Part shown: in pieces, positions 35,797 through 45,600 of the stretch | Position numbering within the stretch: the first letter of the stretch is position 1 | Layout of the letters: each line of letters starts with the position of its first letter | Assembly (NCBI GenBank): GCA_040222875.1 | Contig: JAVKCG010000004.1 | Coordinates: forward strand, 434,001 to 498,000 | Reading direction: 5' to 3' | Length of the DNA: 64,000 nucleotides | DNA from: JAJCYL01 sp040222875 | GTDB lineage: Bacteria; Bacteroidota; Bacteroidia; Cytophagales; Cyclobacteriaceae | Notes under the pieces: generated by a model | Database searches by the model: none | What the model was told of the DNA's origin: nothing | The model's input: only the letters and a program-made list of their open reading frames with translations | Translations under genes and position numbers: made by a program

Positions 35797-36024
35797 GTGA
35801 TTCAAATAACCACGTCTCAATTAGCTCTTCGCAACGGACAGGACAAACCGGAAATTTGGATTGCTCATGAGGGGACTGTTTATGAAGTCACTGATTCGAG
35901 ACACTGGAAAAACGGAATACATTACGAACATTGGGCCGGTCAGGATTTAACGACTGAGCTAAAAGATGCACCGCATGCTGAGGAAGTTTTCAAACGTTTA
36001 AAAGTAGTAGGCAAATTAGTTTAA
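35797..36024 (+). CDS. Cytochrome b5-like heme/steroid-binding protein
   Basis: A 75-residue protein resembling the predicted heme/steroid-binding family COG4892: QLALRNGQDKPEIWIAHEGT, VYEVTDSRHWKNG, HYEHWAGQDLTTELKDAPHA and LKVVGKLV. The cytochrome-b5 HPGG loop is replaced by a HWKNG...HYEHWAG stretch, as in that family. The start is GTG 35797-35799; an ATG at 35793 is in another frame. No signal peptide, so it is cytoplasmic. It lies just upstream of the tRNA promoter. Partner unknown. Confidence 0.8.
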   Translation: MIQITTSQLALRNGQDKPEIWIAHEGTVYEVTDSRHWKNGIHYEHWAGQDLTTELKDAPHAEEVFKRLKVVGKLV

Positions 36025-36029
36025 TCTTA

Positions 36030-36060
36030 TTTGCAGGATTTTAAAAGCGTACTACATTTG
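36030..36060 (+). promoter_or_regulatory. Bacteroidota-type promoter of tRNA-Val
   Basis: TTTG at 36030-36033, a 19-bp spacer and TACATTTG at 36053-36060 match the TTTG/TAnnTTTG consensus of the Bacteroidota housekeeping sigma factor exactly. The mature tRNA begins 24 bp after the -7 box. A 6-bp inverted repeat (ACCCTC/GAGGGT, 36062-36081) lies in the leader and may mark 5' processing. Confidence 0.8.
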
Positions 36061-36084
36061 CACCCTCTTTTCAAGGAGGGTATT

Positions 36085-36159
36085 GGGATCTTAGCTCAGC
36101 TGGTTCAGAGCACCTGCCTTACAAGCAGGGGGTCACTGGTTCGAATCCAGTAGGTCCCA
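36085..36159 (+). tRNA. tRNA-Val (anticodon TAC)
   Basis: The 75-nt sequence folds as a full cloverleaf: acceptor GGGATCT with AGGTCCC (one G-T pair), D stem GCTC/GAGC, anticodon stem CCTGC/GCAGG around loop CTTACAA (anticodon TAC, valine), five-base variable region, and T stem ACTGG/CCAGT with loop TTCGAAT. The discriminator base is A. A 3' CCA is not encoded. It has its own promoter and terminator. Confidence 0.97.
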
Positions 36160-36168
36160 CAGACTATC

Positions 36169-36199
36169 GGGGTTAACACATATGTGTAACCCCTTTTTT
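36169..36199 (+). terminator. Rho-independent terminator of tRNA-Val
   Basis: GGGGTT, one bulged A, then ACACAT pairs with ATGTGTAACCCC, and six T follow (36194-36199). It ends ten bases after the tRNA. It covers the first in-frame ATG (36182) of the downstream phosphorylase-like gene, so translation there must start later. Confidence 0.88.
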
Positions 36200-36220
36200 A
36201 TGACGTTCAATTGGGAGAAA

Positions 36221-37915
36221 ATGTCTACAGAAAACAAAAACAAGTTTAAGTTTCCTTATACCCCTGATCCTAAGTATGCAAAACCGACTGCGTATTTCAG
36301 CATGGAGTTTGGCATTGATCAGGCATTTAAGATATACTCAGGTGGACTTGGGTATTTAGCCGGGTCTCACATGCGCAGTGCATTTGAGTTAAAGCAAAAC
36401 CTTATTGGGATTGGCATACTTTGGAAGTATGGATACTACGATCAGGTAAGAAAAGGGGATAAATCGATGTCGACCCTTTTTCAGGAAAAGCTGTACAGCT
36501 TTCTTGAAGACACTGGTATCGAATTTTCAATACCTGTAAACGGTCATCCGGTAAAAGTTAAAGCACTCTATCTGAAGCCTGAGGTTTTCGGAACAGTACC
36601 AATGTTTTTTTTAAGTACTGATCTTCCAGAAAACGATTATCTATCTCAAACCATCACACATAAACTCTACGATGCCAATGAGCTCACAAGGGTAGCACAA
36701 TATGTCCTTTTAGGAGTTGGTGGTGCCAGGTTAATGGATGAATTGGAAATTGATATAGATATCTACCATTTTAATGAAGCACATGCGCTTTCTGCTGCAT
36801 TTTATTTGTACGAAAAGTTTGACCAAAATTTAGAGGAAGTCAGAAAAAGAGTGGTTTTCACAACCCACACACCTGAAAAAGCAGGTAATGAGGAGCATGA
36901 CATAAGTCTGCTGGAAACCATGGGCTTCTTTTACGGACTCGACAACAGAACCATTCGTGAGATCACAGGGTTCGAAGGTGAGCGTTTCAGTCATACCGTA
37001 GCCGCTTTGCGGATAGCAAAAGCCTCTAATGGGGTTTCAAAAAAACATGCTGAAGTTGCCAATGAAATGTGGTCATCTTTTGATGGCATTCCAGAGATCA
37101 TGCCTATAACAAATGCCCAAAACTTTAAATACTGGGCTGATAAAAAGTTGAACAGGGCTCTTGAAAGTGGCGACAACAAAGAATTAATTGAGCGTAAAAA
37201 AGAGCTCAAATCGAACTTCTTCAAAGTAGTAGCTGATCAAACCGGTAAACTTTTTGATCCGGATGTGCTAACACTTGTATGGGCGAGGCGATTTGCCGGG
37301 TATAAAAGAGCTGATCTTATTACGCTTCATTTCGAACGGTTCAAAGCGCTTTTGGCCAATACCAAGCACCCCATACAAATTATTTGGGCTGGGAAACCAT
37401 TCCCGATGGATTTCAGCGCTATCAGCACTTTTGACAACCTGGTTCATATGAATAAGGAATTCATGAACAGTGCATCTTTGGTGGGTTATGAATTAGAGCT
37501 TTCAAGATTGTGCAAAGAAGGTTCTGACCTATGGTTAAATACTCCAAGGCCACCACGGGAGGCCTCTGGAACCAGTGGAATGACAGCTGCAATGAACGGT
37601 TCCATCAACTTCTCATTACTTGATGGATGGATTTTAGAATTCTCAAAACACATGCATAACAGTTTTGTTATCCCGGAAATTGACAGAACGCTGTCACACA
37701 GCGAACAAGATAAGTTGGATGCTACGAACCTCTTAGATGTATTGGAAAACGAAGTACTCCCAACGTACTATGACAAACCCGAAAAATGGGTTGAGATAAT
37801 GCGAAACAGCATGAGTGAAGTTGTGCCAGCGTTCGAATCTGGAAGAATGGCCGATGAATATTATCAAAAACTTTATCCTGCAGAGTTAAAGCAATTAACT
37901 GCTGAATTAGTTTAA
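36221..37915 (+). CDS. Alpha-glucan phosphorylase-like protein (GT35), PLP lysine replaced by Thr
   Basis: A 564-residue protein of the short alpha-glucan phosphorylase family: AYFSMEFGIDQAFKIYSGGL then GYLAGSHMRSA near the start, FTTHTPEKAGNEEHD in the middle, VWARRFAGYKRADLI, and PREASGTSGMTAAMNGS. In GT35 enzymes the last motif carries the Lys that binds pyridoxal phosphate (GTxxMK). Here that codon is ACA (Thr, 37583-37585; residue ~455). Start ATG 36221 is preferred because GGGAGAAA precedes it and the earlier ATG 36182 lies in the tRNA terminator; ATG 36200 is possible. A sugar kinase gene follows after one base. It may be an inactive or mechanistically different glucan enzyme. Confidence 0.85.
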   Translation: MSTENKNKFKFPYTPDPKYAKPTAYFSMEFGIDQAFKIYSGGLGYLAGSHMRSAFELKQNLIGIGILWKYGYYDQVRKGDKSMSTLFQEKLYSFLEDTGIEFSIPVNGHPVKVKALYLKPEVFGTVPMFFLSTDLPENDYLSQTITHKLYDANELTRVAQYVLLGVGGARLMDELEIDIDIYHFNEAHALSAAFYLYEKFDQNLEEVRKRVVFTTHTPEKAGNEEHDISLLETMGFFYGLDNRTIREITGFEGERFSHTVAALRIAKASNGVSKKHAEVANEMWSSFDGIPEIMPITNAQNFKYWADKKLNRALESGDNKELIERKKELKSNFFKVVADQTGKLFDPDVLTLVWARRFAGYKRADLITLHFERFKALLANTKHPIQIIWAGKPFPMDFSAISTFDNLVHMNKEFMNSASLVGYELELSRLCKEGSDLWLNTPRPPREASGTSGMTAAMNGSINFSLLDGWILEFSKHMHNSFVIPEIDRTLSHSEQDKLDATNLLDVLENEVLPTYYDKPEKWVEIMRNSMSEVVPAFESGRMADEYYQKLYPAELKQLTAELV

Positions 37916-37916
37916 T

Positions 37917-38921
37917 ATGCCTAAAAGAAAGTACGACGTTTTTGGAATGGGCAATGCCCTTGTGGACATCGTTTTTGATGCTTCAGAAGACTTTTTAAAA
38001 ACCCATGATATCGAAAAAGGCCTTACCACCCTGGTTGATGAAGAACGGCAAAACCTTCTCATTAAAGAGCTTCATCTTGATGAAAACAAGATGCAGTGTG
38101 GAGGTTCGGCAGCCAACAGCATAATCGCTGTTAACCAGTTTGGTGGTAATTGTTACTATGCTTGTCGTGTAGCAGATGATGACCACGGACATTTCTATCT
38201 CGATGATCTCAAAAGCACCGGGGTTGACACTACTTACACTCACTCTAATCTTCCGAAGGGGATCACAGGTAAATGTCTCGTAATGGTAACTAATGATGCC
38301 TCCAGAACCATGCAGACATTTCTGGGCATTACAACGGAGTTCTCCAAAAAAGAGATCAACACATCTGCCTTAATAGACTCTGACTACCTGTATATTGAAG
38401 GCTATCTTATTACATCAGATGCCGGCAAAGAATCAATGAAGTTTGCTAAAGAAATGGCAGAGCAAAATGGAGTTAAAACCTCTCTCACTTTTTCAGATCC
38501 AGCTATGGTGAAATATTTTGGAGACGGCCTAAAAGAAGTTGTGGGTAATGGTGTTGACTTACTTTTTTGCAATGAAGAAGAGGCTCAGCTATTCACCGGA
38601 AAAAACAATCTTACCGAGGCCAGGGAAGAGTTAAAAAAATACGCTAAAAACTTTGCTATCACACAAGGGGAAAATGGTGCCATTATTTTTGACGGAGACA
38701 CTTTCATTGATATTGAACCGTATCCTGTAAAAGCAATTGATACAGTTGGTGCCGGTGATATGTTTGCCGGAGCTTTTCTTTATGGAATCACACACCAGCA
38801 CAGCATGGCCGAGGCAGGAAAAATTGCAAGTCTCTCCTCATCAAAGGTGGTCACGCAATATGGGCCAAGATTAGAGTTACAACAAACGAAAAACATTCTG
38901 GACGGATTCCTCAAAAGCTAA
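37917..38921 (+). CDS. PfkB family kinase, adenosine kinase-like
   Basis: A 334-residue ribokinase-fold enzyme that phosphorylates a nucleoside or sugar with ATP. YDVFGMGNALVDIVFDASED is the N-terminal PfkB start, CGGSAANSIIAVNQFGG is the substrate region, and DTVGAGDMFAGAFLYG is PfkB signature 2, with the catalytic Asp in GAGD. The long insertion with DDHGHFYLDDLKSTGVDT resembles Bacteroidota proteins annotated as adenosine kinase. It begins one base after the phosphorylase-like stop, so it is probably co-transcribed. A fructokinase-like role cannot be excluded. Confidence 0.88.
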   Translation: MPKRKYDVFGMGNALVDIVFDASEDFLKTHDIEKGLTTLVDEERQNLLIKELHLDENKMQCGGSAANSIIAVNQFGGNCYYACRVADDDHGHFYLDDLKSTGVDTTYTHSNLPKGITGKCLVMVTNDASRTMQTFLGITTEFSKKEINTSALIDSDYLYIEGYLITSDAGKESMKFAKEMAEQNGVKTSLTFSDPAMVKYFGDGLKEVVGNGVDLLFCNEEEAQLFTGKNNLTEAREELKKYAKNFAITQGENGAIIFDGDTFIDIEPYPVKAIDTVGAGDMFAGAFLYGITHQHSMAEAGKIASLSSSKVVTQYGPRLELQQTKNILDGFLKS

Positions 38922-38932
38922 GAAACCACGGT

Positions 38933-39922
38933 TTAATGCTCAGCCTTGATACCTCCCGGGTTATCTACAATTTCTGGCTCTTTAGGAAACATTAGAGAAA
39001 GAATGATGGAAGCAGCCAGGGCAAAAATTATGACACCAAATGACACGAAAATTGGCATGTGCCAGCAAAACCAGCCAAAGTCACAGAACATTTCCAATAG
39101 CATTTTTGCGCCAATAAATATTAACACCACCGACAGGCCTTTTTGGAGCATGTAGAATTTCTCCAGCACATTAGCAAGCAAGAAAAACATGGCCCTCAAA
39201 CCCATCACTGCAAAAATGTTTGAGGTGTAAATAAGAAACTCGTTTTGGGTAATAGCAAAAGCCGCCGGAATAGAGTCTACGGCAAAAATCAAGTCTGTTG
39301 ATTCAATCAATAATATGACTAAAAATAGGGTAGTGAAGTAAACCTTTCCATCCCTTCTAATCATAAATCGCTCCCCTACGTCATCGGTAGTAATGGGAAG
39401 AATTTTCTTCGCAAAACTTACCAGCGGGTTTTTATCTGGCTCAACCTCCATCTCCTCATCTTCACTAAAGATTTTAATCCCTGAATAAACCAAAAACGCA
39501 CCGAAGATGTACAGAATCCAGTGGAACTGTCCAATCAATAGAGCTCCAAGGAAAATGAAAATTGCCCTGAAAATGATCGCTCCCAGAATCCCCCAAAATA
39601 GAATGCCGTGGTAATATTCATCTTTAATATTGAAGAACTTTAGGATAAGCAGGATTACGAAAATGTTATCAACAGATAGTGCTTTTTCCGTCAAATAAGC
39701 TGAATAAAACTCCAGCATGTTTTGGTAGCCACCATAGAAAAAGTAAATGACCGCCCCATAAGCAACAGATATTAAAACCCAGAAGATAGTTTGATTAAGG
39801 GCATCTCTCTGACTGATCTTTTTAGGGGTTTTATGCAGCAACCCTAGATCAACTATAAGGAAAGCAATAATTACGACTCCAAATAGCCCATAAAGCACCA
39901 ACTCGATGTCTAGTCCAAACAT
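38933..39922 (-). CDS. TerC/Alx family integral membrane protein
   Basis: A 329-residue membrane protein with about nine hydrophobic segments, the TerC/Alx pattern. YSAYLTEKALSVDNIFVILL and LIESTDLIFAVDSIPAAFAI carry the conserved membrane Asp residues (SVDN, AVDS) thought to bind metal. GLRAMFFLLANVLEKF is the third conserved block. Family members export or sense metals, manganese in several bacteria. It converges with the kinase gene (11-bp gap) and diverges from a small membrane protein gene. Confidence 0.92.
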   Translation of the reverse strand: MFGLDIELVLYGLFGVVIIAFLIVDLGLLHKTPKKISQRDALNQTIFWVLISVAYGAVIYFFYGGYQNMLEFYSAYLTEKALSVDNIFVILLILKFFNIKDEYYHGILFWGILGAIIFRAIFIFLGALLIGQFHWILYIFGAFLVYSGIKIFSEDEEMEVEPDKNPLVSFAKKILPITTDDVGERFMIRRDGKVYFTTLFLVILLIESTDLIFAVDSIPAAFAITQNEFLIYTSNIFAVMGLRAMFFLLANVLEKFYMLQKGLSVVLIFIGAKMLLEMFCDFGWFCWHMPIFVSFGVIIFALAASIILSLMFPKEPEIVDNPGGIKAEH

Positions 39923-40119
39923 GATTTTTTAATCAGAATTACACTATGTTTTGTTACAAACAGTGATTTCCTGTGCTGGTGGTAAGGAGGCGCAAATTAA
40001 AAGAATATTACCTTAGAATTAAAAAACATCAGAATGCTTTGATTGGTGCAATCGGTATTCGGCGAAATGCCTGGATTAAATTGTGGTACACCAAGATTTA
40101 ACACACAAAATGATGAAAA

Positions 40120-40135
40120 AACGATAATTATCGTT
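40120..40135. promoter_or_regulatory. 16-bp perfect palindrome, possible operator
   Basis: AACGATAATTATCGTT is an exact palindrome in the 266-bp divergent region (39923-40188) between the TerC gene and a small membrane protein gene, 54 bp before the latter. Its size and symmetry fit a dimeric repressor site such as a Fur/DtxR-type metal regulator. The binding protein is not known. Confidence 0.35.
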
Positions 40136-40188
40136 AATATTATTACCGACTCAGGAATAATCAACAATTTTTCTGAAAGAAGCTGAAA

Positions 40189-40419
40189 ATGAGTGCCGTA
40201 ACAATAGATTTCATTTTAAGTGGGCTTGTCTATCTGGTCTTAATTTACTTCATGATTACTCTGCTGGCAAAGCGAAAAAGAAGTACTGACAGCGATGACG
40301 ATAATGACGGAGGCATCACTGTTTCTGGCCCTCCAAAGATAGATCTTCCTCCCGGCATTTGTCTTCCAGATGACCCAGTTAGAAAGTTAAGGGAAGAGCA
40401 AGAAGAAGTACTGGTTTAG
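40189..40419 (+). CDS. Small single-pass membrane protein of unknown function
   Basis: A 76-residue protein. Residues ~5-28 (VTIDFILSGLVYLVLIYFMI) form one membrane helix; KRKRS follows, predicting that the acidic tail (DSDDDNDGG, then PPKIDLPPG and LREEQEEVL) is cytoplasmic. It starts at ATG 40189. It is 125 bp upstream of dnaN in the same direction. No family was recognised. Confidence 0.65.
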   Translation: MSAVTIDFILSGLVYLVLIYFMITLLAKRKRSTDSDDDNDGGITVSGPPKIDLPPGICLPDDPVRKLREEQEEVLV

Positions 40420-40544
40420 AAATTTCCCAACTGATTTACAGTTGAAATCGACCCCATTTGAGCCGGGACTGCCGCTATAAAATTTCTTTAATTTATTCTT
40501 ATTTTTACCGCTCAATTCTACGTCTAATCATCAATTAAATTCAT

Positions 40545-41669
40545 ATGAGATTTATTGTTTCGTCAGCTGCACTTTTAAAGCAATTGTCAGCTATTAACGG
40601 TGTCATTACAACGAATCCCGTGGTTCCAATTCTTGAGAACTTTTTATTCGAAATAGCCGACGGAATACTCAAAATAACTGCCAGCGACCTCCAAACCTCT
40701 ATGATTACAGAGTTAGAGGTGGAAGCTAATGAGAACGGGAGCATCGCGGTTCCTGCTAGAATTTTAATTGATACCCTAAAAAATCTTCCAGAGCAGCCGG
40801 TGACTTTCTCTGTTGAAGAAGAATCCTACAGCGTAGAGATTAGCTCAGATAATGGGCGTTATAAACTTGCAGGTGAAAATGCAACTGATTTCCCTAAAGT
40901 CCCTTCAGTGACAGATGGCTACTCAGTTACTTTTGATTCTGACGTTTTAGGAAAGGCCATAGCTAACACCATCTTTGCTACAAGCAACGATGAATTGAGA
41001 CCAGCAATGACTGGCGTATACTTCAAACTTGATGAAAGCAATTCAACATTTGTCGCAACTGACGGACATCGCTTGGTCAGGTATAGAAGGGTTGACGTTG
41101 CCGGGGAAGTATCAAATTCAATGATTATCCCCAGAAAGGCTTTAACACTTTTGAAAGCAACACTTCCGTCAGAATCAACTTCAGTAAATGTAGAGTTTAA
41201 CCCTTCGAATATTTTCTTTGAATTCAACAAGGTGAAAATGATTTCGCGGTTGATCGACGAACGATTCCCTGATTATGAAAATGTAATCCCTGCTGGGAAC
41301 AACAACATCATGACCATTGACCGCGACGAGATTTTGAGTTCACTCAGAAGAATTTCGATCTACGCCAACAAGTCAACGCACCAGATCAGGTTAAAAATTG
41401 CAGGAAGTGAACTGGTGATTTCTGCCGAAGACCTGGACTTCTCCAACGAAGCAAATGAAAGATTGGCTTGTGAGCATGATGGAGATGATATCGAAATAGG
41501 TTTTAACGCCCGGTTCTTAATGGAGGTTTTGTCCAATCTGGAGTCAAAGCAAATTGACGTGAAACTTGATGCGGCTAACAAAGCTGGCCTCATTATCCCA
41601 AAAGAGAATGACGAGAATGAAGACATCCTGATGCTTGTAATGCCAGTGATGTTAAATAACTACGTTTAA
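40545..41669 (+). CDS. dnaN: DNA polymerase III beta subunit (sliding clamp)
   Basis: A 374-residue clamp protein, normal length. It forms a dimeric ring that tethers DNA polymerase III. MRFIVSSAALLKQLSAINGV, NPVVPILENFLFEI, FATSNDELRPAMTGVYF, FVATDGHRLVRYRR and the C-terminal LVMPVML-type end are the usual blocks of the three-domain clamp. ATG 40545 is supported by the conserved MxFxVS start. As in other Bacteroidota it is not next to dnaA or gyrB here. A two-domain lipoprotein gene follows after 15 bp. Confidence 0.97.
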   Translation: MRFIVSSAALLKQLSAINGVITTNPVVPILENFLFEIADGILKITASDLQTSMITELEVEANENGSIAVPARILIDTLKNLPEQPVTFSVEEESYSVEISSDNGRYKLAGENATDFPKVPSVTDGYSVTFDSDVLGKAIANTIFATSNDELRPAMTGVYFKLDESNSTFVATDGHRLVRYRRVDVAGEVSNSMIIPRKALTLLKATLPSESTSVNVEFNPSNIFFEFNKVKMISRLIDERFPDYENVIPAGNNNIMTIDRDEILSSLRRISIYANKSTHQIRLKIAGSELVISAEDLDFSNEANERLACEHDGDDIEIGFNARFLMEVLSNLESKQIDVKLDAANKAGLIIPKENDENEDILMLVMPVMLNNYV

Positions 41670-41684
41670 ACTAACCAATCTAAC

Positions 41685-42449
41685 ATGCGAAGTGCCCTAC
41701 CAATTGCAGTGATAATTACTCTTATCAGCTGCGGACAAGAAAAATCTGCAAAGACAGAAAATAATGAACAAGAAGTGGTAGAAGCTGCGGTGAACCTTTC
41801 TGGCGCATGGAAAAACGTATCGACAGATTCCAGTGGCCTGGAGGTTACAGCTATGGCTATCGTTACTGATAAGTATGTATCGGATACGTGGTACAATCTA
41901 GATGAAAAAAAATTCGTGGGTACTTCTGGCGGTAGTTATCAAGTTGAAGGAAACACTATTAGTCAGACTTTTGAATTCAATACTCTTGACAGTACCCAGG
42001 TGGGTAAAACGATTTCTTCACAATTCGAAATTGAGGGTGATAAAATTACTTTCCGTCCATCTAATTCAGTCTGGACGAGGGTAGATGATGGAAGTGGCGG
42101 TGACCTTGCTGGGGCATGGCTGATCACTGGCAGGCAACGGGATGGTGAAATAAGCCGTCGTACGCCAGGAGCCAGAAAGACTATGAAGATACTCTCAGGT
42201 ACACGGTTCCAATGGATTGCATACAATGACTCAACTGCCGGATTTTTTGGCACCGGCGGAGGAACCTACTCCACTGTCAATGGCAAGTACACCGAAAATA
42301 TTGAATTCTTCTCGAGAAATGCCGACAGAGTCGGTGCCTCCCTTGAGTTTGATTACGAACTGGATAGCGGTGAATGGCATCATAGCGGCCTTAGCAGCAA
42401 AGGCGATCCCATTTACGAGATTTGGACACCACGTGAGATGCTTGATTAG
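41685..42449 (+). CDS. Lipoprotein with two related domains
   Basis: A 254-residue lipoprotein: signal LPIAVIITLISCGQEK with lipobox LISC, then two similar halves. Half one has TWYNLDEKKFVGTSGGSYQV and SQTFEFNTLDSTQVGKTISS; half two has QWIAYNDSTAGFFGTGGGTY and TENIEFFSRNADRVGASLEF, with the same YN...FxGTxGGxY...ExxF order, so the gene arose by internal duplication. Each begins with a GAW motif. The second half resembles Bacteroidota 'membrane or secreted protein' families of unknown role. It probably shares dnaN transcription (15-bp gap). Confidence 0.75.
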   Translation: MRSALPIAVIITLISCGQEKSAKTENNEQEVVEAAVNLSGAWKNVSTDSSGLEVTAMAIVTDKYVSDTWYNLDEKKFVGTSGGSYQVEGNTISQTFEFNTLDSTQVGKTISSQFEIEGDKITFRPSNSVWTRVDDGSGGDLAGAWLITGRQRDGEISRRTPGARKTMKILSGTRFQWIAYNDSTAGFFGTGGGTYSTVNGKYTENIEFFSRNADRVGASLEFDYELDSGEWHHSGLSSKGDPIYEIWTPREMLD

Positions 42450-42472
42450 TGACCTTTACGGTTTGTTGATTG

Positions 42473-42506
42473 AGCAGTTTTCACAAAACTGTTAGAGACC
42501 TTTTTT
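42473..42506 (+). terminator. Possible terminator after the dnaN-lipoprotein unit
   Basis: CAGTTTT and AAAACTG (42475-42491) form a 7-bp stem with a 3-base loop, extended by an A-T and a G-T pair. Six T follow about eight bases later. The stem is AT-rich and the T run is displaced, so strength is doubtful. It lies between convergent genes. Confidence 0.35.
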
Positions 42507-42628
42507 GTCGAGACAGGATTTTCTTTGAATTCCAGACTACAAATTTACTTTCACAAACACATAGAAATCCGATTTAGGAAGCTAAGGAAATGTGATGTTC
42601 AAACTCTACGTCTCTGATATCCAGCTAT

Positions 42629-45600
42629 CTATTTGCGCTTAATAATGTTTCTTCTCTCGGTGAATCCACTTTTAGTAATCACTTCGAGAACATACAGACC
42701 ATCACTCAAAGAGGTCACATCAATATCGATGGTGTTAGTGGTTTTCAAATTTGGCTTAATATTAAAAATTCGTAGGCCTGATAAATTATAGATATTGATT
42801 TGGTCCAGATTGAAATCATTTGTCTCTATAGTAAGCAAAGTGCTTACCGGAATAGGATAAGTCTGAAGACTCTTTCTGAGCTGATCTTTAATTGAAGTTT
42901 CAACCGGTTCATCATCCTCTCTTTCAAGAATACTCAAAACAACTGCACCACTGTTAGCTTTCATTCCATCCGTTAATACCACGAAGCCTACGTTCATTTC
43001 TTCAAGCCCCTCTACCTGAGCATTATTTTGAATAGTAAGTGAAACTGAGTTCATACTGCTGTTGCCAGCTATTGATATCAAATCACTTTCAAGACTATAG
43101 TCGTCAGAGTCAATCCCGGAACCACTGATATCAAGCTCAACCATTTGATCTTCATAAACAACTTTATCAGTTGAAATGGTGACAATAATTGGGTTATTCT
43201 CATCTTCAAAAACTTCGGCTTCAGAAATTGATATACTGGCCAATGGATATGCTTCTATTCCAAAACTCCAATCTTCAATAGGGCCCAAAACATTGCTGAA
43301 CTCATCTATAAATGCTTCTTCTTCAATTTCGACATGATACGTAGTTTCATAATTCAACAATTCACCTGGTACTTCAAATGAATATTGATCTGACTGCGTC
43401 CCGGTACTTTCTAGAATATGCTCAAAAATTATCTCTCCCTTATCATTTAGAACTTTGATTTTCTTTCCCTCCACTCCATTCACTTGTTTGTTGAAGGTTA
43501 TTGAGAATTGTAATAAAGCATGCGAATAATTTAACTCAACGTTGTTAGGAGACATCTCAAGTACCTCAAGGTCATTTTTAGGTAAATCTGAAGTGAATTT
43601 CCATCCACTATTGTCAACTATCCCTAAAAATTTGTTTTGAAAGCTGTCTTCGAATGCACCTTCTTCAACTAATACATAGTAATTCGTATTAGGCGTCAAT
43701 TCTAAATTTTCAAACTCAAATGAGAAAATATTAGATAATTCATCAATACCCGCGGTCACGAAAGATCCAACGACAATGTCTGTTTCAGCTTCAAACAATC
43801 GAATTGAATGACCTCCAATGGTTTTAACATCTTCGGTAAAAATTATTTGAAACGAAATTTCAGAAATGGGTACAGCAGTGTCACCGTTTTCAGGGCTAAG
43901 GCTCAAAATTTCGGGTACAACTTGATCTGGATGCTCAAGAGTAAATGACCACTGATCCGATGCGTTTAATCCACCAAAGGCATTACCAAACCTATCCATG
44001 AATGATCCTGATTCTATCAAAATATAGTATTGGCCCAGTGGCTTGAAAGCCACCTCTCCAAGATCAATGGAATGTGATGATTTTAATCCGCTTGTGGTGA
44101 GTCCAATAGTTTTGAGTATGGAGTTGTTTTCCTGATCATAGAGGGTAATCTCTTTTCCAGCTACTGAAGAAACGACCTCGTTGAATACGATTGTAATTGA
44201 TGATAAACTGAAGTTGACCTCCGTTGCCTGATTCAATGGAGTGGTGGATGAAATAATCGGTGCATTAGTTTCAGCATCCTCCGTTTCAAATACCCAATCA
44301 GTGTTTGATTCGATACCCGCAAATTCATTTCCGAATAAATCTGAGACAGCCCCTTCATTAATTAATACATAATACGATGTTGATGGCGATAGAAGGCCAC
44401 CTAGACTCGCACTAAATTCGGTTCCTATCTCACCTTGAGGAACGGTAATTGTTTGAACCAATTGATCATCTTCAACATTAAACAGCGAAACTTCGGCTCC
44501 GTCATTCACAACTACAGTTTCATCAAACGTTATCGTAAGTTGCCCTGTGTTTATTATCACATTTGCGTCTTCATTTTCTGGATTTGTATTTATAAGCAAT
44601 GGAGGAGTTAGGTCGTTTTCCTCAGTTTCGAATTGCCACTCCCCTTGATTTATTGCTGGAGTTCCGATTTCTGCTTCAGAGATAAATGCACCTGACTCTA
44701 CAACGATGTAATAAGAAGAACTGGCCTCTAGAATTAGCTCATCAAATAAATAAACATGTGAACTTTTTAAATTTGAATTACTCATACTGAGTTCCTGAAC
44801 CAACTCATCTTCAGCATTAAATAGTTGAATTGACTTGCCACTGACGCTGCTCACTGACTGATCAAAAGTCAATGCTACTTCAACGGGGTATACAGACACA
44901 TTTTCGCTTTCATTAGCTGGAGTTAAGGCACTGAAAGTGGGGGGTTCAAATTCATTGAAGCCAGTAGTGAAGTACCATTCATCTGGGTCAGTAATGGCAT
45001 AAGACTGGTTGCCATATATATCTTCAAAAGCACCCTCTTCCATTTCAATATAGTACTCGGTAAAAGAACTCAAAGAGATTGGTTCAATGGCATAGGTAAA
45101 CTCAGTTTGTATTTCACTTGCCCCTACTGTTATGTCAATAATTAACTCGCCGGAAGATTTTTCTTTAAGAAAAATATTTTTTCCATCGACAGCCTTAACT
45201 GATTCTAAAAACTCAAGAGCCAAATCAAATCCAATTGAAGTAACATCCTCTTCTTGGTTTTTCGGAGACTTTGAGGCAACTCTGGGCCTAATCCCATCAG
45301 GGTTTTCGGTAGAAAAGAACCAATCACTCTTACTATTAAATCCAGGGAACTGATTTGCGAATCTATCTTCAAAAGCTCCTTCTTCGATTAAGACATAAAT
45401 TTTGGTTGACGTCGGCAAGTAATTCGGAAGTTCGAAACTCTTAGAATAAAAAAGATCACTCTCTGAGGTAATAAATTCATGTATTAACTGATCATTTTCA
45501 TAGTTCATCAGTTTTATTGATTTTCCATCATTCAACTTGACATACTCATTGAACTGAATCCAAATATTTTCTTGATTTATCGGAAGATTTATAGTTCCTA

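Noticed and set aside
36182..36220. Longer N-terminus of the phosphorylase-like protein from ATG 36182
   Set aside because: These codons overlap the tRNA terminator hairpin and T run, and a better start with a purine-rich stretch before it lies at 36221.
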